Assembly (NCBI RefSeq): GCF_037126465.1
Contig: NC_088204.1
Span: 79,607,807 to 79,671,806 of the forward strand
DNA length: 64,000 bases
From: Ornithodoros turicata
Taxonomy: Eukaryota; Arthropoda; Arachnida; Ixodida; Argasidae
Direction of reading: 5' to 3'
In this document: positions 24,601 through 36,600 of the stretch, piece by piece
Numbering within the stretch: position 1 is the stretch's first letter
Layout: each line of letters starts with the position of its first letter
The notes under the pieces: generated by a model
Seen by the model: only the letters and a program-made list of their open reading frames with translations
Databases searched by the model: none
Told to the model about the DNA's origin: nothing
Translations under genes and position numbers: made by a program

Positions 24601-27600
24601 AGGGTTTAAATCAGTATCCAAATAATCCCACTTGAACAGGAAACGGATTCGAAATTCAGAAAGCTCCAAGACGGGGCAAAGTCGCAAATATTTGTTGAGT
24701 AACTCCTGCAACGCTCAGAGAGTAATTGTTACAAAGGGTGCAGTCTGCACCTGAGAAGTACTCACACTGCATACTTTTCGACCAGACACTTAATGCACCT
24801 ACTTGCTGCTTAGGCTTGCACATAATTTGAGTATCCTACTCCTATTCCTGTATCCATGGGCCCATTCAAAAGTCCATTGGACCTTTTTCGCAACGGCTTA
24901 TGCGCATGACCTCGAGGCGCCGGAAAGGGTTATCTCCGTCTTCACTAGATGGCGCGATATGGGGACGACAGAAGTGGGGACAAGTGGGGAGACCGCACGA
25001 ACGGCTCCTGCTCGTCGGTCCCACTCCGGACCGGTTTTGGTCCTTTGTGCTACATTTGTTTTGACGCGCTCCGACGTGGTTCGCTGGAGGGCCGCTAGGG
25101 TACTGTGCTCACGTGCAGACTGCCAAAGCACTGTAGTGCTTAAAAAGGCAGTGACCACGGGACCAGGTCACAATGTGCTGCTGCTGTTGTGCACGTAAGA
25201 ATGGCCGGAACGAAGTGTGGTCTCTGAGATCACTTTCATTATACATGACGACTAAGGTCATTACATCACGCACGCATTGTACTGGGCATTGAGGAGGAAA
25301 ATCATTTTTCTAGGTGTTACAGGGTAAGGTGGTCTATGTTAAAGAGAGTTGAACTATTTTGTTAATAGCAGTCAGAATCATCGCCTAAATTGCACCATAA
25401 TTCATTAACTGAATCCCCAAACCTTTGAGAAATGATCCACAAGTTGCTGTGGTGCTAAACCAGATATTTATTTCGTACGAGCCAAATATGACAGGCTACA
25501 TATTTTCATCAAGTTGAGGACATGAAAAAATGAATGACGGGTTTAAATGTTGTCTTTTGTTTGGGCCAACCGAAACAGTCACCCACGAGTAGTGAAACAC
25601 AGGGCAATGACACGCAGCATCATACCGGTGAGGTCATATTTTGTTAGCTGAGGAGCAGAAATGAGCAGATTGGAAGTCAATGCTCGCGAAAGTTACAGAT
25701 GGGACAAAAAAGGGTCCATCTTACCTCGACCACATCTGCAAAACAGCGTCTCACGTCTTTCTAAAAAGCCACGTGCAGAACGTCAACACGTTACTTCAAA
25801 GCCCAGACAACGACTGTGCTCACCCTGGTGTCGAAGACGAGAAAAAAAAATATTGCTAAGAAAATGCCAGGCAAAAAACCCAAACTGTCCTCAACTTTAC
25901 CCCGTCTTCAAGTAGCCCCACTTTATCCTAGTTGGCATCAAGCTCTGACGTCATAATGGTTTAGCTTTCTGCTGTCACGTGATCGCGAGCGCTCAACGTC
26001 GTCCCTTTTCGGACACTGCGAACCGTGGGGAATACCCTGCGACACAGCTGCAAGATATTCCGTAGCAGACGACAGGAAAAAACGCTGACGGTGTCGTCTG
26101 CTAAGTGTCGTCTGCTAAATGCGCAGTACGCCTCGCCCGACATTCCGGCACCGTGCGAATGCTCAATATAACACGGAACGGAACTTCGGCTCCGTAAGCA
26201 GTGTTTTCGCTTTTACTTCCACTGGAATATTCCGTGAGGATGTCGCTTGTGTGAATGCGCGGAATGTAGCCGAAATATTTCTACCAATTCAATTCAGCAA
26301 ACACTTTGTTGGCTACACGCAGGTAGAAAAAGAAAGGAAACCTGTAGAACCTTTTTAACTTCTCGAAGCAACCATCTTCCGCACTCGTAAATTAGGACGA
26401 TGCACCTCTTTCAGTCCCATTTCAGTTTACTGCTGCCGTTTGAAAAGAGTTTACTACCTTTAGTAAAAGAGGCTGTGGCGCTTCCCGCCGTGGTCTCGCT
26501 TTATCGCCAGCCACATTGCATCGCTCCCAGAAGCTCGCCGTGCCCTTTTGACATTTTGCCTTTCGCTGACTCTTACAATAATATGGATAGATCGCTCACG
26601 AAGGTGACAAAATGCGACGATGCGTGAAGCTTACACGAAGTGACAAGAATGGACAACGGTTAATCCGTCACCGTGCACCAAGATTATGGCATCGGTTACA
26701 GGACCTCCGCGCCTGTCAGGTTTGACCTTTAACTTCCCTTTGTGTGGGACACACTTCAATTGACTGCTCCCTGTGTGAGTAGAGTGTTTGCGGACGAAAA
26801 AGGTCTTTAAATGAACGGTGTTTGATTTCTTCTTTAGCGAGATCTTTTCCAGATATTGGACAAAGTGGAGAGACGGCCGAAAAAAAAAAAAAGTTTTCGT
26901 CAACAACACTGCCTTTCAGATCTTTCTGTCAACAACACTGTCTTTCAAAACGCGGTAGATATACAGATAAATGAGACAAGAGCACCCTAATGTTCTTCTG
27001 TTTAAATTCTTCTTTCGACACTGGTCACGCGGGGTCACTGGGTCTCGGGATCATGCGAGAGGTAAAGAGGAGGAGGAGGAGGAGTGGGCGAGAGGGTGGT
27101 GTACCGTTATCCTTTCCTTAGGCGTAACTTCAGTTGCGAACAATTCGCTTAAAGGTACTGTAAAGCAGTAGATAAGCAGGATATGCTGGCGACGTGGCTT
27201 GAGACTTTCTTGCTTGTAAATGCCATATGCGGAACCATACGACTGACAACGCTCTCTAAATATTTTAAATTTATCATGAAAAATCCGGCGTAGTGCAGCG
27301 GCGCGACGCCTGGTGTCGAACAACCCCCAGTGCAGCAGGCAACACTGTCGAATAAGTATTATGTATGCAGCACTATTTTGTCGCGTTTTGTTCTTTTGGT
27401 AGCTATATTATTTCGTATCATATTTCCATAGGAGTGCAGAGACCCCTGTTTAGTGTGTTTTTTGCAAAATAAAATGAAAAAGAAATGCAGCTCTGTTCGG
27501 CTGTCGGGCCCACTGTTATACGCATGCAACGTGGTTGCCTTCGTACGCGGCTGAGAGTACGGATCCATTCCGAATACCTAATACAGTGTTGCCCGTAATC

Positions 27601-30600
27601 TTTAATTTTAATTTTCTAATTAACTACACCACCGATTGGAATGAAATTTGCGCCGTTTTTGTACTGATGGCTTGGACTATGGAATAGCCACGCTAAATGA
27701 AATTCGGCCTCTGCTGCTTTACAGTCCCTTTAAAGTGTATGAGTGGTCACCTGGTACGTGGAGCGATGTTTTACATCGGGCGGGAAACCTTTAGACACGA
27801 ACCAACTACTTTGATGTCGAAAGCCAAAAGAAGAAAATCAGTTGTATAGGTACTGAGAGGTGGCAAGCACGCGCAATCTTGTTACGCACTTTTCGGTGTC
27901 TTTTTTTTTTTTTTTTTTTGGTGGCCGCGTCTCTAGAGATAAACCCTATCCTACGCTTGAGACAACGTCTCCTCTTTCAGACGCAGAAGATGTTTTTTTT
28001 TTTTCCTTTTTTGTTGGCTGGAAATGTTGCAGTCCCGACGCTGAGAAAAAAAACTCTTTATCCACCCTACCGTCTACATACCGCACGCTGTTATTTACTC
28101 CCCCTAATGCATGTGCGCAAGCGGTTGTGTGTGTCAACCACACCCCGCGCTTTTTCTCGTGCAACGGTGCATTGGAAATGTCACAGTCAGACGTGTTTGA
28201 GCAGAGATAACATCAGGTTGCCCAGTTTCTATTTATGGTGCACGGCAAAGGTTAACGACCGTCGCACCTCCACGTGGAGACTACGTTGTGACTACAGTGC
28301 ACGGTGTGACGTGCTTTTGAGCTAGGTGTTGTACGTTTCGCGTTCGTTAGTTAGTCTAACGAACTTCTAAGCTCGCATTTATTGACGGTTTCTACGTTTC
28401 ATGTCGTTGGCTGCTGCGTGAAAGACGAGGATAGTGACAGACTGTAGCTTTTTCGTTTCTTTCTTTCTTTCTTTTTTTTTTTTTTGCACAGGCGGAAGAA
28501 ACGCTGAACATGAGCATTGTGGTGTGGTGAAACCGCTCTGCAAACAATTGTTTGCTCTCGCAAATACTTTGTTTGTACGTCAAGCCTGAAGAGTACTTTC
28601 TATCAGTAGGAGTCAGTAAGCTGGAGAGAATAGTTAGGAGCGTAGCAACAATCATTGGTACGAGTGACATTTAAGAGTGGATGCCGTGCGAGAGTACGAG
28701 AAGAATGCACTTTGCCGTCATGGTTATAAATAGTCAGACGGTAAAGTTAAGGCCGTTAGCGGAAAGGCCTTAACTTCAGCGGTAGCTCAACCATAATTTC
28801 GAATGCCATCGTTCAGTCCTATGATTTGTTGAAAACGGGTGGTGTACGCCTTTTTTTTGTGTGTGACAATTATGAACTGCATAATTGCCATAAAAAAGCG
28901 TACGCCTCTCGTTTCAACAAAACAGGGCAGAGAAGGATGTCATTCGAAATGATGGTTGGGCTATGATAAAGTCCGTTCCACAAACGGCCTTAACTTTACC
29001 GTCTGACTACACTCTTAAAAATGAACTTCACCGCATAGCACGCTCCTAGCCAACCATCATCTCGAATGATATCGTTACCTGCCCTGATTTGTTGAGAACG
29101 GGAGGCGTACGCCTTTTTTGTGACACTTATGCTGTTCATAATTGTCACAGAAAAGGCGTACACCTCCCGATTTCAACAAATCAGGGCGTACAACGATATC
29201 ATTCGAAGTTATGAGCGTGCTATGCGGTGAAGTTCATTTCTAAGAGTGTAGGGTATTAGTTAGTGAACAACGCGTGTTGCCTTATGATATGTAAGTGTCG
29301 TCTTCATAACGTTATGACGCTTGTAACCGAGCGAACCGTGTCATAACGACACGACACCTAGCGGTTGTTAGGAATGCCCTTGAGCTCAGATGTAGGAGGT
29401 GCCACGCTTGTATACTGATGCACTCGTAAGGGGCATTGTGCTTCTAATGAAAAGAGCCATCCACTAAAAAACAATATTACTGTACACTCTCAGAAAGAAG
29501 GTGGAGCAGTTACATCTTTTAGGAGGTAATATTTTTCGCATATGTTGTGCCTAAAAGGTTGCAAAGTTCTACCTGCTACTTACGAATGATACACTCTTAA
29601 AAATGAACCTCACCACATAGCACGCTCCTAGCCAACCATCACCCCGAATGACAACGTTCTCGCCCTACACTCTTAAGAATGAACTTCACCGCATAGCACA
29701 GTCCTAGCCAACCATCATCTCGAATGATATCGTTATCTGCCCGGATTTGTTGAAAGCGGGAGGCGTACGCCTTTTTTGTGACAATTATGAACAGCATAAG
29801 TGTCACAAAAAAGGCGTACGCCTGCTGTTTTCAACAAATCAGGGCAGATAACGATATCATTTGAGATGATGGTTGGCTAGGAGCGTGCTATGCGGTGAAG
29901 TTCATTTCTAAGAGTGTAGATTTGTTGAAAACGGGAGGAGGAGCCTGTTTTGTGCCGTGCATAATGGACACAAAATAGGCTCCTCCTCCCGTTTTCAACA
30001 AATCAGGGGCGAGAACGTTGTCATTCGGGATGATGGTTGGCTAGGAGCGTGCTATGTGGTGAAGTTCATTTTTAAGAGTGTTGGGATTACCACTTCTGAT
30101 TCGGTGAGCGAGGGGGGCGTACGCCTTTTTGTAGCAATTTGGATATATGATAATTGCTTTTACCAACCTCTTACGCCCTATATCAGACGCTATGTTGACC
30201 TAGGTGGTAACTATAGAAGTTAACCACCTTTTCACACCCTTTTTTCTTAGAGTGTACCGTGTACATATACCGTTACTAATCCAGCGTTCGGCAGCCGCCT
30301 TCGCAACATCCGTTCCCAGTCTCCGTCCCTGAAGATCCTCGCTGGCCTTCGTGCCCTGGAAGTGGAGAGCCTGTACCTTCGCCAGTGGGGCAATGGCTCT
30401 TCGTTGGCTGCGCACGTGAATCTCCTGTACGAGTGGCTGCGACGGGTTCGCCTCGACGGCCTCGCAATCTTGGGTGTCTCGGTCGGGAGACATACCGTAC
30501 AGCTCTACGCTGAATTCTTCAGGGTATATGTGCCACAATGTTTCTCTTTGCAGGAGGGAGTTTGTCTCGTTGTCGTATAGGTCGCACGCCTTCCCGATGG

Positions 30601-33600
30601 ATCACGTGATATATATTGCACGCGTGGCCGTATAGCTCGAGTTCACCATATTCACTCTGGCCATACTCTTACATTTCCCTCCGCACACGCAGACGAACAA
30701 ACTGAGTCTGGCGTCATTTTTTATAGTAACGCGTATTGCAAGCCTATAGTGATCGACACGTATGCATAAGTCATATTCGTACGCCGCTTGAGAGGACTCC
30801 GTAAATTGTCAGAATATCTGCTTGCTCCGATTTAGCAGCGAGTTCAAAAAATGGGCAAGGTGATGCGGACGTCCACAAGGTCCAGCGAGCTGGAAACCCA
30901 ACTGCCCGTAAGCCCCAGGCAGTCAGGCACCTTTAAGGCTGTCCAGAAGCCCCACCTGACTGGGTCGTAGTTAAGTACTAGCCCCACCTGCCCCACCAAG
31001 GACCCACCTACAAGTGAGTCATCACAAGGAGCTTTAACAAGCTTCTTCAAGCCTTTAACAAGCTTCAACAAGCTTTAATTGCTGAGAATAGTCTTCCAAA
31101 TATCCATGAGCTGCGAGAGTAGGCAACCTCCATCGACCCTAATAACTGATCAGAAACGTTGCTCGAATGAATGTTTTGAAACACTGAGCTTAAAACTGCT
31201 CGCAACCCTCAGTTGTGTGCCAAACTACCGACTGCTCCAAGCGGCTTCAACGCTAACGAACCTTCCAACTGCCTATAAAGTTGCGATGCCATTATACTTT
31301 ACCTTGAGCAAGTATTACACTCTTAGCAGTGAACCTCTGTACGGGAAATGGGAAAGCAAGAATGTGTGGCGTATAGTCATACAGGGTGTCCCAGAAAACG
31401 TGTCATTGAATTATAATAAAAAAAACTACGCCACCTAGAATCATGCGGTCAACGGCATTTGTTCTTATTAGGTTTTTGCAACCTTGTAAAGTTAATGTCA
31501 TGTACCCCAAGTTTAATTATGCAAATATTTGCGAAGTGAACTCAGAAATTTGCCAAGGGAAGGTCACTTTTTTACCCCACCAATATGAAGAGCGTACCGA
31601 ATTCACTCAAATTCATGATAATTGACAGTGATATTCACGAGCTATCCCATCGGAAAAAATAGCCGAATATCATGCTTTTCGGGGCACCGGACCACAACGC
31701 GCGATGTCTTTCTGAGCGCAATCGCTCGCAGTCCGACGAAAGGAGGTTCCGAAGCCAGCCCACAGAGTGATAGTAGAAGAAGTAACAGCTCCTAAAATTG
31801 GGAGAGGGAAAGCATTATCCCAGCGAAAGTCGGACGTGATAAGCCATGCCTGCGTTATCTCTTTCTGCGATGCCGGGGTGGGCTGGGTTTCCAACCTCCT
31901 TTCGTCGGACTGACACAGATTGCGCTGAAAAATTCATCGTGCGCTATTCTGTGCGACCTCCGTAGAGCATGATGTTCGGCTATTTTTTCCGATGGGACAG
32001 CTCCTGAATATCCCAGTCAATTATCGTTAATTTGAGTAAATTAGACACGCTCTTCACATTGGTGGGGTAAAAGTGACCTTTACTTGGCAAATTTCCGACT
32101 TAAGCTCGCAAAAATGTACATAATTAAACTTACGTTACACGACATTCACACGAGGAGGTGGCAAAAACCCAGTAAGAACAAATACCGTTGACCGCATGAC
32201 TCTAGGTGGTGTAGTTTTTTTATTATAATTCAATGACACGTTTTCTGGGACACCCTGTATATGAGTATACGCCACACATGTTTGCTTTCCCATTTCCCGC
32301 ACAGAAGCTGCGCGCCCTCTTTCGAGAAGACTTCCTTATAGCGTTTGGATTTCTGCATCGTGAAGACCATGCTCACGACTTCTTTCGTACGGAGGACGCC
32401 CTGAAGACCTTCCTCGGGTAAGGCCACGGATCCACTACGTTCGCGTGAACCATATAACCCGTGTTAAACGTAACTCAGGTTATGCGACTTGGTGGTCATA
32501 GAGTCACACGACGCCAGGCCCCGTCCTTGCCGGTCTTTCATCGTCAATCCGCTGGGGCCGTACCGCGGCGCCGTAGCTGACGTCACCGTGGTAAGAACAC
32601 GGCCAATAGCACCTAGATAGGGAAAGCCTGCTTACGCGTCGACGTGACGTATAACAACTCAGCCAATCAGGATCGTGTTTGCAACGGCGGTAGCCAATCA
32701 GGAACGTGCTTTCCACCGTCGTATGCGAGTATATAGGGATTGAACGTCCCCGCGTGCTAAATGAGAAATCTTTAAGATAAAGCTCGAAACGGTCCCATAT
32801 ATCTTTCTCGAGACTGATTTTCTGGATCCACACTCTTAAAAATTATCGCATAGCACGCTCCTAGCCGACCATATAATCTCGAATGATATCGTTGTCTGTC
32901 CTGATTTGTTGAAAAACGGGAGGCGTACGCCTTTTTCTGACAATTATGAACCGCGTAAGTGTCACACACACAAAAAAGGCGAACGCCACCCGTTCTCAAC
33001 AAATCAGGGCAGATAACGATATCATTCGAGATTATGGTTGGCGTGCTATGCGGTGAAGTTCAGTTTTAAGAGTTCAGGTCTACAGGTTCCAAGTTAGCTA
33101 CACAATCACTTGCGAGTTCTAGAATTCGCCGAACGGCTGCGTGCAGTAGCAGACGAATTCTGACTGGAGAGGAGGCAATAAGCAGGCCTTCTCTATCTAT
33201 AGGTGGCGCTGACACGATGTACCATAGAAAACCCTCATCATTTTTCTGAGCATGCTCTCTGTTCACAGCGTTCTAGTCTTCAGAAGCTCCGTCGATTGGG
33301 TCCCCTATCGCCGAACACTGGCTGCGTGTCACTCAGTCTGGGCGTCTATCGATTTCTACTATACGAACCCCCGAGGCGTCTGGGACAGGTGTGCCACAAC
33401 TACTTTCCAGAGCCCTTCTCTATGGTCAGTTTACAAATTCGGCAGACACATGCCTACGGTAGGCGCGTAGAAATGAGCTTCACCGCATAGCGTGATCCTA
33501 GCCAACCATCATCTCGAATGTTATCGTTATCTGCCCCGATTTGTTGAAAACGGAAGGCGGAGCTTAATTCTGTGCCGTGCATAATGGCACAAAATAGGCT

Positions 33601-36600
33601 CCGCCTCCCGTTTTCAACAAATCAGGGGCGAGAACGTTGTCATTCGGGATGGTTGGCTTGGAGCCTGCTATGTGGTGAAGTTCATTTTCAAGAGTGTACA
33701 CTCTTAAAAATAAACTTCACAGCATTTCATTTTTAAGAGACGTAAAGTTCATTTTAGAAAGTTCATTTTTAAGAGTGTATACCCTCTTAGAAATTAACTT
33801 CACCGCATAGCATGCTCCTAGCCAACCGTCATCTCGAATGATATCGTTATCTGCATTGATTTGTTGAAAACGGGAGGCATACGCCCTTTTTGTGACAATT
33901 ATGAACAGCATAAGTGTCACAAAAGGCGTACGCCTCCCGTTTTCAACAAATCAGGGCTTATAACGATATCATTCGAAATGATGGTTGGCCAGGGGCATGC
34001 TATGCGGTGAAGTTCATTTCTAAGAGTGTACGTACACGGAGTAACGTTCGTTTTTTTTTCTCTCTCTCTCTCGTAGCATTGCCGCGAATGGACTGAGATC
34101 CGATATGACAAAGAGGCTGTGGCCAACACCGCTGTGGTTCACAAGCGACCTCCAACTGTCGCTGAAATCTTGGACTCCTTCGATAACGAGACAACACTCG
34201 CCAACAAAGTAGGCTCCCTTTCTCTCTCTTTCAATCTCTCTCTCTCTCTCTCTCTCTCGGTCTCTTTTTTACCGCTGTCCAATGGGGGGATGTACAGTGC
34301 AGAAATCGAGACATTCAATGTTCAACCGCGCCACCTAGGGGGGACACGAAGCATTGAACGTCACTATAAGCACTGCAGAACCATTGGGTTCGTCACTAGA
34401 ACGTTCAAGTCAAAAGCAGGATGCATGCAAGCTGGCGTAATCTTATAGCAGGACCTTGAGTCTCAGGGCACGACTTCGTCCGTGCAGTCTCGTCGTTGCC
34501 TCGTTGCCCCTGTTACTATAACGTTACGAATCTCTTGCTGTACACTCGCTTTGCTTTATCGCTTTACATGAACCGTTCACCAAAAAAAAGAAAAAGGAAA
34601 AAAGGCTGCGCTCGCACGATACCGTATAACGCGTAAAAACAACATGGAAATATAAATAAAATTGTATCGTCAGTATGGCTCTCGCCGTTGACAGTTTCCC
34701 TCGCACGACTGTGCATTTTATAGTCAGATAACATTTATTTGCGGTAGTTTATTTTGCAACGGGGATTTCGATCACGTTATCTCGACGTACACCCACGCAG
34801 ATGACGTGAAACGTGGCAACGATGGCTTGGCTCCTGGCACGGCAGGGGAATTTCCCAATCACCACCGATAGCCTATAGGACGTGGACGACCGTCTCGTCC
34901 GCTTCTGCCGGGCACACTCTTAGAAATGAGCTTCACCGCATAGCACACTCCTAGCCAACCATAATCTCGAATGATGTCGTTATCTTCCCCGATTTCCTGA
35001 AAACGGGAGGCGTATACGCCCTTTTTGTGACAATTATAAACAGCGTAAGTGTCGCGAAATATAGGCTCCGCCCCACGTTTTCAACAAATCAGGGACGAGA
35101 ACGTTGAAAACAGGGGGCGTACGCCTTTTTTGTGACACTTACGCTGTTTATAATTGTCACAAAAAAGGCGTACGCCTCCCGTTTTCAACAAATCCGGGCA
35201 GATAACGATATCATTCGAGATTGTGGTTGGCTAAGAGTGTGCTATGCGGTGAAGTTCATTTCTATGAGTGTGGGCCGATGAGGCGCGGATTTCATGCGCT
35301 CACTATAACGATACAATACATTCCCTTTTTCCTGTCCATCTCCCAAACGGGATCTTGCGACCAAGTCTTGCACGTACAGAGTGTACAGAAATGCGACGGT
35401 TGGGAATGAAGAACCCCTTATTTCTTGTCTTCAGCTATAATTCTACACTCTTAAAAATGAACTTCACCGCATAGCACGCTCCTAGCCAACCATAATCTCG
35501 AATGATATCGTTATCTGCCCTGATTTGTTGAAAACAGGGGGCGTACGCCTTTTTTTGTGACACTTATGCTGTTTATAATTGTCACAAAAAAGGCGTACGC
35601 CTCCCGTTTTCAACAAATCCGGGCAGATAACGATATCATTCGAGATTATGGTTGGCTCGGAGTGTGCTATGCGGTGAAGTTCATTTCTAAGAGTGTGGGC
35701 CGATGAGGCACGGATTTCATGCGCTCGCTACACTGTTAAAACAGAACTTCACCACATAGCACGCTCCTAACCAACCATCATACCAAATGATATCATTATG
35801 TGTCATGATTTGTTCAAAACAGGGGGGAGGCGCCTATCTGGGACAAGATAATCTGTCCCAGATAGGCGCCTCCTCTCATTTTCAACAAGTCAATCCACAG
35901 AATGATATCATTCGGAATGATGGTTGGCTAGGAGCGTGCTATGTGGTGAAGTTCTGTTTTAACAGTGTATAACGATACAATACATTCCCTTTTTCCTGTC
36001 CATCTCCCAAACGGGATCTTGCGACCAAGTCTTGCACGTACAGAGTGTACAGAAATGCGACAGCTGGGAATGAAGAACCCCTTATTTCTTGTCTTCAGCT
36101 AAAATTCTACACTCTTAAAAATGAACTTCACCGCATAGCACGCTCCTAGCCAACCATTATCTCGAATGATATCGTTATCTGCCCTGATTTGTTGAAAACA
36201 GGGGGCGTACGCCTTTTCTGTGACAATTATGAACAGCATAAGTGTCACAGAAATGGCGTACGCCCCCCGTTTTCAACAAATCAGGGCAGATAACGATATC
36301 ATTCGAGATAATGGTTGGCTAGGAGCGTGCTATGCGGTGAAGTTCATTTCTAAGAGTGTGGGCCGATGAGGCACGGATTTCATGCGCTCGCTACAACGAT
36401 ACAGTACACTCTTAAAAATGAACTTCACCGCATAGCACGCTCCTAGCCAGCCATTATCTCGAATGATATCCCCTGCCCTGATATCTGCCCTGATTTGTTG
36501 AAAACGGGGGGCGTACGCCATTTCTGTGACACTTATGCTGTTCATAATTGTCACAGAAAAGGCGTACGCCCCCTGTTTTCAACAAATCAGGGCAGATAAC

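Larger units (their letters stand above)
29485..30255. mobile_element. Family B-like element containing nested A5 and A6
   Basis: The left end CACTCTCAGAAAGAAGGTGG and right end TTTTTTCTTAGAGTG match family B-type terminal repeats and are flanked by TA. The interior is mostly A5, itself interrupted by A6. The right end lies 29 bases before the acceptor of the GH18-like exon 30285. Confidence 0.65.

Noticed and set aside
33389..33426. Alternative donors GACAG|GTGTGC and CTATG|GTCAGT for exon 33269
   Set aside because: Both leave phase 2, which shifts the next exon out of the GH18-like frame (EIRYDKEAV...SFDNETTLANK). The donor at 33459 restores it.
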